This document shows positions 43,403-51,964 of a stretch of 64,000 nucleotides of DNA, piece by piece. A program made the position numbers and the translations under genes. The notes under the pieces are model-generated. The model saw nothing but the letters and a program-made list of their open reading frames with translations. It had not been told where the DNA came from and searched no databases. Each line of letters opens with the position of its first letter. The first letter of the stretch is position 1. This DNA comes from Kineococcus endophyticus (GTDB lineage: Bacteria; Actinomycetota; Actinomycetes; Actinomycetales; Kineococcaceae), in contig NZ_JBFNQN010000009.1 in assembly GCF_040796495.1 (NCBI RefSeq), positions 124,001 through 188,000 on the forward strand, in the 5' to 3' direction.

Positions 43403-44170
43403 GTGAACGCCGCCCTCCCCCAGCCCGCCGGACTCGTCCTCGTCCGGCACGGGCAGTCGACGGGGAACCTCGCCGACGCCCACGCCCGCTCGACGCACGC
43501 GGAGGTGGTCGACGTCGCCGAACGCGACGCCGACGTGCCGCTGTCCCCCCTCGGCCGCGCCCAGGCCGAGGCGGTCGCGCGCTGGCTGTCGCAGGACCCC
43601 GCAGCGCCGCCCGTCCCGGAGGTGCTGGTCTCCTCGCCGTACCTGCGCGCCCACGACACGGCCCGCGCGATCGCCCACGAGCTGCGGGCCGCCGGTCACG
43701 ACGTGGAGCTGCGCACCGACGAACGCCTCCGCGAACGCGACCTCGGCTGGTGGGACGGGCTGACGGGCCTCGGCGTGCGCGCCCGCTTCCCCGAGGAGGC
43801 CGAGCGGCGGCGGCGGATCGGCAAGTTCTACTACCGGCCCCCGGGTGGGGAGAGCTGGTGCGACGTCGCCCTGCGCGTGCGCAGCCTGCTGTCGAGCCTG
43901 CGCGAGGAGCACGCCGGCCGGCAGGTGCTGCTCGCCTCCCACCAGGCCGTCGTCATGAACTTCCGGCTCGTCCTGGAGGACCTCGACGAGGAGTCGGTGC
44001 TGCGGCTGGACGCCGAGGAGCCGCTGGCCAACTGCTCGGTCACGGCCTACCGGGGCGAGGCGGGGCGGCTCGTGCTCGACCGGGCCGGGGACACGACCGC
44101 CGTGCGCGACGTCCGCGTGACCGACGACGCGGTCGACGACGAACCGCGTGACGTGCAGCCGCGGGGGTAG
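43403..44170 (+). CDS. Histidine phosphatase superfamily protein
   Basis: The 255-residue protein has the catalytic RHG motif near the N-terminus (GLVLVRHGQSTGNLADAH), the second-site VSSPYLRAHDTARAIA, the acidic ERDLGWWDGL segment with the proton donor, and VLLASHQAVVMNFRLVLED with the second catalytic His. This is the phosphoglycerate-mutase-like fold used by many phosphatases. Length and the FYYRPPGGESW motif suggest a phosphatase rather than a glycolytic mutase. It lies nine bases upstream of the NAD(P)H-hydrate dehydratase gene, so they are probably co-transcribed. Confidence 0.9.
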   Translation: MNAALPQPAGLVLVRHGQSTGNLADAHARSTHAEVVDVAERDADVPLSPLGRAQAEAVARWLSQDPAAPPVPEVLVSSPYLRAHDTARAIAHELRAAGHDVELRTDERLRERDLGWWDGLTGLGVRARFPEEAERRRRIGKFYYRPPGGESWCDVALRVRSLLSSLREEHAGRQVLLASHQAVVMNFRLVLEDLDEESVLRLDAEEPLANCSVTAYRGEAGRLVLDRAGDTTAVRDVRVTDDAVDDEPRDVQPRG

Positions 44171-44179
44171 GAGATCGAC

Positions 44180-45094
44180 GTGACCACCGCTCCCCCCTCA
44201 CCCGACGCCAGCGCCGACGCGACCACCGTCACCTCCGCCGTCCTGCGCGCGTGGCCGCTCCCCCCGCCCGGCGTCGGGAAGGAGTCGCGCGGGCGCACGG
44301 TCGTCCTCGGCGGCAGCGTCAAGACGCCGGGAGCGGTCCTGCTGGCCGCGGAGTCGGCGCTGCGCTCGGGGGCGGGCAAGCTGCAGGTCGCCACGACGGC
44401 CGGCACCGCCGTGGCCCTCGGCGTCGCGTTGCCGGAGGCGCTCGTCCTGGGGCTGCCCGAGACGGGCGAGGGCGGGATCGACCCGGTGTGCGCGGACGAC
44501 GGGGAGCTGACCGAGCTCGTCGGCGGGGCGCACGCGGCCCTGCTCGGGGTGGGGGCCGTCGGCGAGCGGGACACCCGGGCCCTGCTGGAGGCGGTCGTGC
44601 CGGCCCTCGACACGACGGTGGTGCTCGACGCGCTCGGCCTCGCGCCGGTGACGGCCGACGTGTCGTTCCTGCACCACCTCGACGGGCGGGCGGTGCTGAC
44701 GCCGAACCTGGCGGAGCTGGCGATCGTGCTGGACGCCGACCCCGAGGAGGTCGAGGGCGACGTGGGCGCCGCGGCGCGGGAGCTCGCGCGGCGCAGCCGG
44801 TGCACGGTGGCCGCCGGCGGGGGCGAGTCCTGGGTCGCCGCGCCCGACGGCCGGTGCTGGCGGGACGCCTCCGGCGGGGCCGGGCTGGGCGTCTCGGGAT
44901 CGGGTGACGTGCTGGCCGGGATCGTCACGGGCCTGTGCGCCCGGGGCGCGGACCCCACCCAGGCCGCCGTGTGGGGCGTCCACCTCCACGGTCGGGCGGG
45001 TGACCGCCTGGCCAGCGCGGTGGGGCGGCTGGGGTTCCTGGCGCGCGAGCTGCCGGGGCAGGTGCCGGCCGTGCTCGCCGAGATCGAGGTCTGA
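44180..45094 (+). CDS. nnrD: ADP-dependent NAD(P)H-hydrate dehydratase
   Basis: The 304-residue protein is a ribokinase-like enzyme that repairs hydrated NAD(P)H using ADP. It shows RGRTVVLGGSVKTPGAVLLA, SALRSGAGKLQVAT, a RAVLTPNLAELAIVL segment and the catalytic GLGVSGSGDVLAGIVTGLCA loop with the conserved Asp. Canonical proteins have GTGDVLAG, so the first Thr is Ser here. AGGAG upstream of the GTG at 44180 is well placed. The NnrE epimerase domain often fused to it is absent, and no separate nnrE gene is in the window. Confidence 0.92.
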   Translation: MTTAPPSPDASADATTVTSAVLRAWPLPPPGVGKESRGRTVVLGGSVKTPGAVLLAAESALRSGAGKLQVATTAGTAVALGVALPEALVLGLPETGEGGIDPVCADDGELTELVGGAHAALLGVGAVGERDTRALLEAVVPALDTTVVLDALGLAPVTADVSFLHHLDGRAVLTPNLAELAIVLDADPEEVEGDVGAAARELARRSRCTVAAGGGESWVAAPDGRCWRDASGGAGLGVSGSGDVLAGIVTGLCARGADPTQAAVWGVHLHGRAGDRLASAVGRLGFLARELPGQVPAVLAEIEV

Positions 45095-45107
45095 GGGGAC
45101 CCGCGGG

Positions 45108-45521
45108 TCAGGCGAGCAGCGCGGCCGCGGTCGGGACGACGTCGGCGGCCGGGACCGCGAGGCGCCAGCTGGTGGAGGACCGGTTGGCGCACGCGTCGGG
45201 GTCGCCCTCGGCGCCGGACCACGTCTGCGGCTGTGCGGTGACCTTCCACGCGTCGCCACCCTGCTGGCGGGCGCGGGCGGCCAGCGCGGAGTCGCCGGCG
45301 CGCAGGGCCGCGGAGACGATGACGTCCACGGCGCGACCCAGGGAGCGCACGTCGTAGAACGGCACGGTGCACCCGCCGTCGGCGACCTCGGTGGAGACGA
45401 GGATGCAGCCGGACTCCACGAGGGCGGCGTGCAGGGCCGCGACGGCTGCCTGCTCGCGCGGGGCGCGGCGCGGGGCCGGGACGCGGGCGTGGTCGACCGG
45501 GCGAGCGGTGGTGACGGACAT
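45108..45521 (-). CDS. Small protein of unknown function
   Basis: The 137-residue product has no membrane segment. Its middle reads ALHAALVESGCILVSTEVAD and GGCTVPFYDVRSLGRAVDVI, and a later part includes WKVTAQPQTWSGAEGDPD. Three Cys are present (in GCILV, GCTVP and DACAN). I recognise no family. GAGGAG ten bases before the ATG at 45521 is a usable ribosome binding site, and the amino-acid composition is that of a real protein. It converges on nnrD with a 13-base gap. The 262-base gap to the tRNA gene shows nothing further. Confidence 0.7.
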   Translation of the reverse strand: MSVTTARPVDHARVPAPRRAPREQAAVAALHAALVESGCILVSTEVADGGCTVPFYDVRSLGRAVDVIVSAALRAGDSALAARARQQGGDAWKVTAQPQTWSGAEGDPDACANRSSTSWRLAVPAADVVPTAAALLA

Positions 45522-45783
45522 GCGGGGCTGCTCCTCGAATGACGGCGACGGCCGGGTGTCGGCGTCCCCGTCGACGTGGTCCGACACCCGAGAAGGCCAT
45601 CGGTCGGTGTTCTGTACGGCTTGAGTGTAGGCACCCGTTCGGCCCGTCGCCGACCACGCCCCCTGCCCGTTCGCCTGCAGCGCAGCGCAATCACCACGAC
45701 ACTGCGTCGTAGTTCGGCGATGTCGAACGACATCGGGCGGCCGGCGACGGGGTCGTGCACCATCCCGGTAGGCTGCCTCGCGG

Positions 45784-45856
45784 GCCCCCATAGCTCAGGG
45801 GATAGAGCATCGGTTTCCTAAACCGTGTGTCGCAGGTTCGAATCCTGCTGGGGGCA
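45784..45856 (+). tRNA. tRNA-Arg, anticodon CCT
   Basis: The 73-base cloverleaf has acceptor stem GCCCCCA/TGGGGGC, D-arm AGCTCAGGGGATAGAGC, anticodon loop TTCCTAA (anticodon CCT, reading AGG) and a T-arm with GTTCGAATC. The 3' CCA is not encoded. The first anticodon-stem pair is T-T. No integrase or repeat of its 3' end was seen nearby, so it is not an obvious integration site. Confidence 0.95.
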
Positions 45857-45901
45857 CTCCCACGGGCCGCCGCAGCCGCGCAGCGACTCCTCGAGTGCGG
45901 G

Positions 45902-46366
45902 TCAGGTGCGGAAGTCGACGGTGGCCCGGCCACCGAGTTCCTCGACGTAGCGGCGGGCGCGGTCGTGCTGGCGCGGGCTGAGCAACGGCTGCAACGTCCC
46001 GGTCTCGTCCTGCACGCTGAACCCCGCCAGCAACCGCACGTAGGCGATGTCGATGGGGCAGCCCTGGGGCAGCAGACCGCTGTCGCGGTCGGCCGCGACG
46101 TGCGCGGCGAGGGGGGAGGCGCCGATCTCGGTCAGCGTGGCGCTGTCGGTCAGGTCCGTCCCGGGGCCCAGCACGACACCGAGGAACGAACGGTCGCTGA
46201 CGGTCAGGGACGCGAGGATGCGCGCCTGACGGGCCCGGGCCTCGCGGGCGAGCGTCGTGCCGAAGGCGGAGGCGTTCGCGGTCTGCGCGACGGCCAGTCC
46301 GCCCTGGTCGCGGGCCGCGGGGGCCACACCCGGATCGGCGGCGGTCGCCGACGAGGAGACGTTCAC
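45902..46366 (-). CDS. Protein of unknown function
   Basis: The 154-residue product is soluble and mixed alpha/beta. It contains VAQTANASAFGTTLAREARA, a RILASLTVSDRSFLGVVLGP stretch and a C-terminal LLSPRQHDRARRYVEELGGR. I recognise no domain. The GTG at 46366 is preceded by AGGAG nine bases away. It lies just after the tRNA-Arg gene on the opposite strand and diverges from a response-regulator gene across about 250 bases. Its function cannot be inferred from context. Confidence 0.65.
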   Translation of the reverse strand: MNVSSSATAADPGVAPAARDQGGLAVAQTANASAFGTTLAREARARQARILASLTVSDRSFLGVVLGPGTDLTDSATLTEIGASPLAAHVAADRDSGLLPQGCPIDIAYVRLLAGFSVQDETGTLQPLLSPRQHDRARRYVEELGGRATVDFRT

Positions 46367-46608
46367 CAGGCGGTGCTCCTCTCTCGGGTTCGACGTTGCG
46401 GCGGGCGTGCGCCCACCCGTCCCCCTTCGGCACCTCACCGTGCGTCCTTGAGGTACACCGGCGGCCGCACCGTCCGCATCCCGGGTGCGGGGACGAGGTG
46501 ACCGAGCGTGGTGGAGGGACGGCGCGCATCGCCGGACCCCGCCGTCCGCGACCGGCCGAACCCGCACCACCCTGCCTCCGGAGGGGCCGGGCAGGGGACC
46601 CCGCCTGC

Positions 46609-46614
46609 GATGCT
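46609..46614 (+). promoter_or_regulatory. -10 box GATGCT of the response-regulator gene
   Basis: Six bases separate the box from the GTG at 46621. It is a weaker match than the TANNNT boxes of other genes in the window. Confidence 0.35.
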
Positions 46615-46620
46615 GGACGG

Positions 46621-47319
46621 GTGGACGAGATCCCCGACCCGACGTCCGCCTCCTCGCCGGAGCCCGCCGACGGCGTGCGGGTCCTCGTCGTCGACGACGA
46701 ACCCCTGGTCCGCTCCGGCCTGACGGCCATCCTCTCCTCCGCCCCCGACCTGCACGTCGTGGCCGCGGTCGAGGGCGGCGCGGCGCTGGACACGCTGCGC
46801 CGCTTCCGGGTCGACGTGCTGCTGCTGGACATCCGGATGCCGGACGTCGACGGCCTGACCGTCCTGGCCGGTCTGGCGGCCCTCCCCCGTCGGCCGGCCG
46901 TCGCGATGCTGACGACGTTCCACGCCGACGAGAAGGTGGCGGCCGCGCTGGCCGCGGGCGCGGACGGCTACCTGCTGAAGGACACCGACCCCGACCAGCT
47001 CGTCCAGCACGTCCGGGCCCTGGCGCGCGGGGCGTCGGTCCTGTCCGCCGGGGTCACCGCCACGGTGGTCGAGGGGTTCCTGCGTTCGCGCGGGTCCGCG
47101 TCGGCGCGGCAGTCGCTGCGCCGCCTCACCCCCCGCGAGCACGAGGTGCTCGTGCTGCTCACCGAGGGCGCGCAGAACGCCGAGATCGCCGAACGCCTCT
47201 TCGTGTCCCTGCCGACCGTCAAGGAGCACGTCGGCGCCGTCCTCACCAAGCTCGGGGTGAGCAACCGGGTGCAGGCCGCCGTCCTGGCCGTGCGCGCCGG
47301 CCTGGTGGAGGAGCGGTGA
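46621..47319 (+). CDS. NarL/LuxR-family response regulator
   Basis: The 232-residue product has a receiver domain (about residues 20-135) with the acidic VVDDEP pair, the phospho-accepting Asp in LLLDIRMPDVDGL, the MLTTF switch Thr and the YLLKDTD Lys. A LuxR-type helix-turn-helix at about 165-230 follows (LTPREHEVLVLLTEGAQNAE, then SLPTVKEHVGAVLTKLGVSN). The histidine kinase gene starts at GTG 47316 inside its stop codon, so the pair is one coupled two-component system. Targets are unknown. Confidence 0.92.
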   Translation: MDEIPDPTSASSPEPADGVRVLVVDDEPLVRSGLTAILSSAPDLHVVAAVEGGAALDTLRRFRVDVLLLDIRMPDVDGLTVLAGLAALPRRPAVAMLTTFHADEKVAAALAAGADGYLLKDTDPDQLVQHVRALARGASVLSAGVTATVVEGFLRSRGSASARQSLRRLTPREHEVLVLLTEGAQNAEIAERLFVSLPTVKEHVGAVLTKLGVSNRVQAAVLAVRAGLVEER

Positions 47320-48566
47320 CCTCCGCGGGGACGGTCCCGGCCCGCCGGGACCGTGCCCGCACGGCGCTCCGCGCCAGGACGCTCGACGTCGCCGTCGACG
47401 TGGGGCTGGTGGTGGCGTGCTGGTTCGAGGGGTTCACGAACCAGACCGCCGGGTGGAACCGCCCCTTCGTCCTGTCCGTGCTCGCGCTGCTCGCGGTGCT
47501 GGTCCGGCGCAGGGTGCCGCTCGTGGCCTTCCTCGTGGGCGTGCCCGCGCTGGGCTGGGCGCAGGCGACGCTGGCCCCCGCCGTCCTGGCCTTCACGCTC
47601 GCCCACCGCGAGCGCCGCGGCCGGGTGGTCGTGGGGGCGGTGGTCGTGGGCGTCGGCGTCTCGGCGGCCGCCGTGCTGGACCCGCGCCCGGACCTGTGGC
47701 GCAGCGACGTGGCGGTCCTCCTGCAGGTCACCGCCCTCCTCGGGGGTGCGGCCGGGCTCGGCGCCTACCGGGCGGCCCGGGGCGACCTGCGGGAGCGGCT
47801 CGACGACCTCGTCCGCGCCCGCACCCGCGAGCACGAGCTCGTCGACGCCGCCGCGCGGTCGGAGGAACGCACCCGGCTCGCCCGCGAGATGCACGACGTC
47901 GTCTCCCACCAGGTGTCCCTCATCGCGATCGTCGCCGGGGCGCTGCGCGTCGGGGAGCACCCGCCGGCCGTCCGTGCGGCCGCCGAGCAGATCCGGGAGC
48001 TGGCGGTCCGCACGACGGACGAGCTGCGGCAGATGCTGACGGCCCTGCGCTCGGACGGCCACCAGCCGCTCGAGGCGCCGGGACGCCTCGCGGACCTGCC
48101 CGCGCTGTGGGCGGGCAGCGGCCTCACCGGCACGTTCACCCTGGACCCGGCCCTGCTGGCCCCCGAGGCGACCGGTCCGGTCGGGACGGTCCCGGACAGC
48201 CTGCAGCGCACGGTCTTCCGCATCGCGCAGGAGGGTCTGACGAACGCCCGCCGGCACGCCCCGGGGGCCGCGGCGCACCTGCGGGTCGAACGCGGCCGGC
48301 GCAGGCTCGTGGTCGCCGTCGGCAACGCGGCGCCCCGTCCGGGCACCGGCCAAGCCGCCCCCGGCACCGGCCACGGGCTGCTCGGGGTCGAGGAGCGCGT
48401 CGCGGCGGCGCACGGCCGGCTCACCGTCGGCCCCACGCCCGACGGGGGGTTCGCGCTCGAGGCGGTCCTCCCCCTGCCCGCCGCGCAGGGCCTGCAGTCC
48501 TCCGCCCCCGGGCGCGGACCCGAGCCCGCGGCCGCCGAACTGCGCACCCCGGCCCACGACGGCTGA
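47316..48566 (+). CDS. Two-component sensor histidine kinase (HisKA_3)
   Basis: The 416-residue protein has a membrane region of about five hydrophobic segments (residues 20-155) without a large outside domain. A coiled linker and a DHp domain with the phospho-accepting His in RLAREMHDVVSHQVSLIAIV follow. The ATPase domain shows the N-box EGLTNARRHAPG and a G-box GTGHGLLGVEERVAAAHGRL. It should phosphorylate the response regulator encoded just before it. The GTG start overlaps that gene's TGA as GTGA. The last 25 residues are an unconserved tail. The signal sensed is unknown, and sensing is probably within the membrane. Confidence 0.92.
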   Translation: MTSAGTVPARRDRARTALRARTLDVAVDVGLVVACWFEGFTNQTAGWNRPFVLSVLALLAVLVRRRVPLVAFLVGVPALGWAQATLAPAVLAFTLAHRERRGRVVVGAVVVGVGVSAAAVLDPRPDLWRSDVAVLLQVTALLGGAAGLGAYRAARGDLRERLDDLVRARTREHELVDAAARSEERTRLAREMHDVVSHQVSLIAIVAGALRVGEHPPAVRAAAEQIRELAVRTTDELRQMLTALRSDGHQPLEAPGRLADLPALWAGSGLTGTFTLDPALLAPEATGPVGTVPDSLQRTVFRIAQEGLTNARRHAPGAAAHLRVERGRRRLVVAVGNAAPRPGTGQAAPGTGHGLLGVEERVAAAHGRLTVGPTPDGGFALEAVLPLPAAQGLQSSAPGRGPEPAAAELRTPAHDG

Positions 48567-48588
48567 CCCGCCACCCGACGGAGCCCAC

Positions 48589-48604
48589 CCCTCCGGAAGG
48601 AGGG
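48589..48604 (+). terminator. Short hairpin after the kinase gene
   Basis: CCCTCC and GGAGGG arms enclose a GGAA tetraloop 22 bases after the stop codon. Confidence 0.4.
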
Positions 48605-48710
48605 AGCGCGCGGGACCGCCCGGTGGCGACCATTCCGGCATGGACGACCGCATGGACGTGGGACCCACGACGCCCGCCCCCCGACGCCCCGCACGAGCGC
48701 AGGTGCGGCG

Positions 48711-49028
48711 GTGACCCGCACGGCCGACTGGGCCCGCGACCACCTCGTCGTCCTCGTGCAGCCGGACGGTGACCTGGCCCTGTGGTCGACGGGCGGGCGC
48801 ACCCTGGTGCTGCGCGACGCGACCGAGGAGCAGGTGACCGAGCACCTCGTCGCCCGCACCCTCTCCGCCCCCGCGGGCGAGGCCGCAGCCGGAGGGTCCG
48901 AGGACCCGAAGGCCGAACGCCGTGCGCTGCAGGCGGCGCGCTGGGCCGTGAAGCGGGCGCGGCAGGGGCTGCAGCCGCGCGTGCACCTGCCCCGCTGGGA
49001 GGACGTGGCCGTTCCCGGCCGGGCCTGA
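48711..49028 (+). CDS. Small conserved-looking protein of unknown function
   Basis: The 105-residue product begins WARDHLVVLVQPDGDLALWS and has a TLVLRDATEEQVTEHLVART stretch, then an Ala/Arg helical part (ERRALQAARWAVKRARQGL) and a C-terminal HLPRWEDVAVPG. It contains no Cys and no membrane segment. I cannot assign a family. The GTG at 48711 has only a weak AGG in front. It converges on the SorC-like regulator gene with a 24-base gap. Confidence 0.6.
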   Translation: MTRTADWARDHLVVLVQPDGDLALWSTGGRTLVLRDATEEQVTEHLVARTLSAPAGEAAAGGSEDPKAERRALQAARWAVKRARQGLQPRVHLPRWEDVAVPGRA

Positions 49029-49052
49029 CGCCGTCCGGGGTCAGGCCCGGGG

Positions 49053-49982
49053 TCAGTCGATGAGCAGCGCCCGCGCGCAGTGCACGTCGGTGATGAGCGT
49101 GGACACGGTCCCGGAGGCCAGGACGGCGCGCACGGCCCGGGCCTTCTGCGGCCCGCCCGCGACGACGACCACCTCCGGGATCCGGCGCAGGTCCGCCATC
49201 CCCACCGTCAGCAGCTGGTCGCTGAGGCTCGACAGCTCCTGGCCGTCCTCGCGCAGCAGGTTCCCGGCCACCTCGGCGCACACGCCCTCGGCCAGCAGCT
49301 TGCGGCGCAACCCGGCGGGCATGAGGTCCATCAGCTGGGAGTCGTCGGGCCAGGCGCCGACGGCCAGCAGCGCGACCGTCAGCCGCGCGTGCTGCTGCAG
49401 GGTCCGCGCGACCGCGGTCTGCCGCCGCACCCCGGCCAGCGTCGCGGCGTCCGGCAGCAGCAGCGGCGCGAAGATCGGGTGCGACCCCCCGCCGGAGACG
49501 GCCGCGACGCGGCGGACGAGGTCGATGCAGTTGTCGTTGGCCGACCCGGCCGCCCCCGTGAGCTGGGTGACGGTGACGCGCGGCAGGGTGCGCTCCTCCA
49601 GGTGCGCGACCACCGAGCGCAGCGTGCGGCCCCAGGCGATCCCGAGCCGGTCGTCCTCGGTGAGCAGGTCCCCGAGGACGCCGGCGGCGACCGCGCCGAG
49701 ACCGTCGCGCAGCTCCCCCGGGTCCGGTGAGGTCTGCACGACGATCGCCCGCCGCAGGTCGTGCCGCCGCCGCAGCTCCTCGGACAGGTCCGGTTCGATC
49801 TGGAACGGGACCTGCACCGAGATCTGCACGATCCCCTGCTCGAGCGCGGCGTCGAGCAGGCGGGCCACGCGGAACCGGGACACCCCCAGCACGTCCGCGA
49901 TGTCGGACTTGCTCGTGCCCTCGAGGTAGAACTTCCGCGCCGCGACGGCGGACTGCACCTGTTCCTCGATGGTCAGCTTCAC
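49053..49982 (-). CDS. SorC/DeoR-type sugar-responsive transcription regulator
   Basis: The 309-residue product has an N-terminal helix-turn-helix (about residues 20-45, TSKSDIADVLGVSRFRVARL) and a C-terminal SorC sugar-binding domain. That domain includes LGIAWGRTLRSVVAHL, the usual WG phosphate/sugar loop, and PIFAPLLLPDAATL. SorC regulators bind phosphorylated sugars or polyols and usually control the adjacent transport and catabolic genes. Here it is the last gene of the minus-strand transporter-dehydrogenase operon, 28 bases after the SDR gene. The GTG at 49982 begins the conserved N-terminus. Operator sites may lie in the divergent promoter region at 54511-54691. Confidence 0.9.
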   Translation of the reverse strand: MKLTIEEQVQSAVAARKFYLEGTSKSDIADVLGVSRFRVARLLDAALEQGIVQISVQVPFQIEPDLSEELRRRHDLRRAIVVQTSPDPGELRDGLGAVAAGVLGDLLTEDDRLGIAWGRTLRSVVAHLEERTLPRVTVTQLTGAAGSANDNCIDLVRRVAAVSGGGSHPIFAPLLLPDAATLAGVRRQTAVARTLQQHARLTVALLAVGAWPDDSQLMDLMPAGLRRKLLAEGVCAEVAGNLLREDGQELSSLSDQLLTVGMADLRRIPEVVVVAGGPQKARAVRAVLASGTVSTLITDVHCARALLID

Positions 49983-50010
49983 GGGTGTCCCGGTTCCTCC
50001 GTCGGTCCTG

Positions 50011-50802
50011 TCAGGCGATCGTGAAACCGCCGTCGATGCGGTAGTCCGCACCGTTCACCATGGCAGCCGCGGGGGACGCCAGGTACACGGCCAGCCCCGC
50101 GACCTCCTCGGGGACGGCGAACCGGCCCGTGGGGATGGCCTCCTTGGCGCGTTCGCCCTTCTCCCCGGCCCAGACCGCGCGGCCGAGGTCGGTGAGGACG
50201 ACGGTCGGGGAGATCGCGTTGGCGGTCACGCCGCGCCCGCCCCACTCCAGCGCCAGCACCCGGGTGAGCCCGAGGACGCCGGCCTTGGAGGCGCAGTAGG
50301 CGACGTGCTCGGGCAGCGCCACGCTCGCCGCCTGGGAGGCCAGGTTGAGGATGCGCCCGTACCCGGCGGCCAGCATGTGCTCCCCGGCCGCCTGGCACAT
50401 GAGGAACGTCCCGGTGAGGTTCACCGACAGCGTCGTCTGCCACGTCTGGAACGGCAGCGACTCCGCCGTCCCCAGCAGCGCCAGGCCCGCGCAGTTGACG
50501 AGGACGTCGAGACGGCCGGTCCGCTCGACCACGGCGTCCGTCGCGGCCCGGGTCGAGGCGGGGTCGGTGACGTCGCACTCGAGCGCGAACGCGCTCTCCC
50601 CCAGCGACTGCGCCCGCTCCTGGGCGGCCGGCAGGTTGCGGTCGACGACGGCGACGGTGGCGCCGCGCTCGACGAACGCCGTCGCGATGGCGGCGCCGAT
50701 CCCCGACGCCCCGCCGGTCACGAGCGCGGTGCGCCCCTGCAGGGAGAAGCTGAGGTCGCTGCCCGGCGCGGCCGGTGCGAGGTCGGCCGTCACGTCAGGC
50801 AC
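50011..50802 (-). CDS. Short-chain dehydrogenase, polyol dehydrogenase-like
   Basis: The 263-residue SDR has the cofactor motif [18 protein letters not shown]. The acidic Asp after strand two (VAVVDRN) favours NAD(H). It also has the NCAGLALLG motif, catalytic Ser in [20 protein letters not shown] with Tyr and Lys (YCASK), and the [20 protein letters not shown] segment. The last segment recalls D-threitol and D-arabitol dehydrogenases. With the adjacent ribose-type transporter and a DhaK-type kinase, oxidation of a polyol to a ketose is likely; D-threitol to D-erythrulose is one candidate. The start overlaps the substrate-binding protein gene by eight bases. Confidence 0.9.
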   Translation of the reverse strand: MPDVTADLAPAAPGSDLSFSLQGRTALVTGGASGIGAAIATAFVERGATVAVVDRNLPAAQERAQSLGESAFALECDVTDPASTRAATDAVVERTGRLDVLVNCAGLALLGTAESLPFQTWQTTLSVNLTGTFLMCQAAGEHMLAAGYGRILNLASQAASVALPEHVAYCASKAGVLGLTRVLALEWGGRGVTANAISPTVVLTDLGRAVWAGEKGERAKEAIPTGRFAVPEEVAGLAVYLASPAAAMVNGADYRIDGGFTIA

Positions 50803-51916
50803 CTTCCTGTCCGGGGATGCCCTCGAACGCGATGTCGCCGGACTTCAGGTTCTTCTCCGTCAGGTCCGGCAGCGCCGCGAGGAAGGCCGCGCGGTCGGAG
50901 ACGACGTGCTGGATCGCGACGTCGACGTTCTCCTGGGTGATCTTCGGCATCTTGTAGACGGGCTCGGTGTTCACGTCCGTCTTCGACGCGATCGCCGCCG
51001 CCACCGCCAGGCCGGCCGACAGTTCGACGGTGCCGTTCTGCAGCATCGTCCCGATGAAGTCGCCGCTCTTGACGGCGTTCAGGCCGTCCTCGATGCCGTC
51101 GATGCCGACGATCGGGACGGTGACCCCGGCCTCCTTGAACGCCTGCAGCGCACCGAGGCCCATGTCGTCGTTCTCGGCGACGACACCGGTGATCTGGCTG
51201 CCGAACGCCGAGATCCAGTTCTTGACCTTGTTGACGGCCTCGTCGCGCTTCCAGTTCGCGGTGTCCATCGCCAGGACCTTGATGCCCGGGTAGTTCGTGA
51301 GGACCTGCTTGATGCCCTTGGTGCGGTCGAGCTCCCCGGACTGCCCCAGCGGGCCCTGCAGCACGACGATGCCGCCCTGGCCGCCCAGCTTGTCGGCCAT
51401 CATCTGCATCTCCGCCGCACCGGCCGCGACGTCGTCGGGCTGGACGTTGCCGGCGATGTCGGTGGAGTTCAGCGCCGCGTTCACGGCGACGAGCGGGATG
51501 CCCGCGGACTTGGCCGCGGCCACCTGCGGCTGGAGGGAGTCGGCCTGGACGGGGACGACGATGATGGCGTCGACGCCGGCGTTGACGTACTGGTCGACCT
51601 GCGAGGCCTGCGTGTTGACGTCGAGGTTGGCGGAGTTCCAGAGCAGCTGGATGCCCTTGGCCTTGGCGTAGGCGTCCATGCCCTCCTTGCCGGCGGTGAT
51701 GAAGGAGCTCATGTCGTAGACGCTGACGCCGACGCGGACCTGCTGCGACCCGCCGGAGGCGTCGCTGCCCGACCCCTCCTTCTGGGCGTTCGGGTCGCCG
51801 GCGCCGCAGGCGGCCAGGGCGAGGGACAGGGCGCCGAGGCCGAACGACCCGGCGAACAGGGTGCGGCGGGACAGCGGGTTCTGGGCGGAGCTGGTGGGGT
51901 TGGTTCCGTGGGACAC
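50795..51916 (-). CDS. Ribose-type sugar ABC transporter substrate-binding lipoprotein
   Basis: The 373-residue product has a signal peptide with twin Arg ([20 protein letters not shown]) ending in a lipobox LALAACG, so it is a lipid-anchored outer-face protein. The mature part is a periplasmic-binding-protein type 1 fold like RbsB, with [60 protein letters not shown] and [27 protein letters not shown] before the GTG at 51916 is a strong ribosome binding site. It delivers a sugar or polyol to the permease encoded upstream in the same operon. Confidence 0.93.
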   Translation of the reverse strand: MSHGTNPTSSAQNPLSRRTLFAGSFGLGALSLALAACGAGDPNAQKEGSGSDASGGSQQVRVGVSVYDMSSFITAGKEGMDAYAKAKGIQLLWNSANLDVNTQASQVDQYVNAGVDAIIVVPVQADSLQPQVAAAKSAGIPLVAVNAALNSTDIAGNVQPDDVAAGAAEMQMMADKLGGQGGIVVLQGPLGQSGELDRTKGIKQVLTNYPGIKVLAMDTANWKRDEAVNKVKNWISAFGSQITGVVAENDDMGLGALQAFKEAGVTVPIVGIDGIEDGLNAVKSGDFIGTMLQNGTVELSAGLAVAAAIASKTDVNTEPVYKMPKITQENVDVAIQHVVSDRAAFLAALPDLTEKNLKSGDIAFEGIPGQEGA

Positions 51917-51964
51917 GGGTCTTCTCCTTCGAAGAGGGTGGCGCGGGTGGTGTGCGGGGTGGGG

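Noticed and set aside
45784-45856. tRNA-Arg as an integration site of a mobile element
   Set aside because: No integrase and no second copy of the tRNA 3' end lies nearby, and the flanking genes look like ordinary chromosome.
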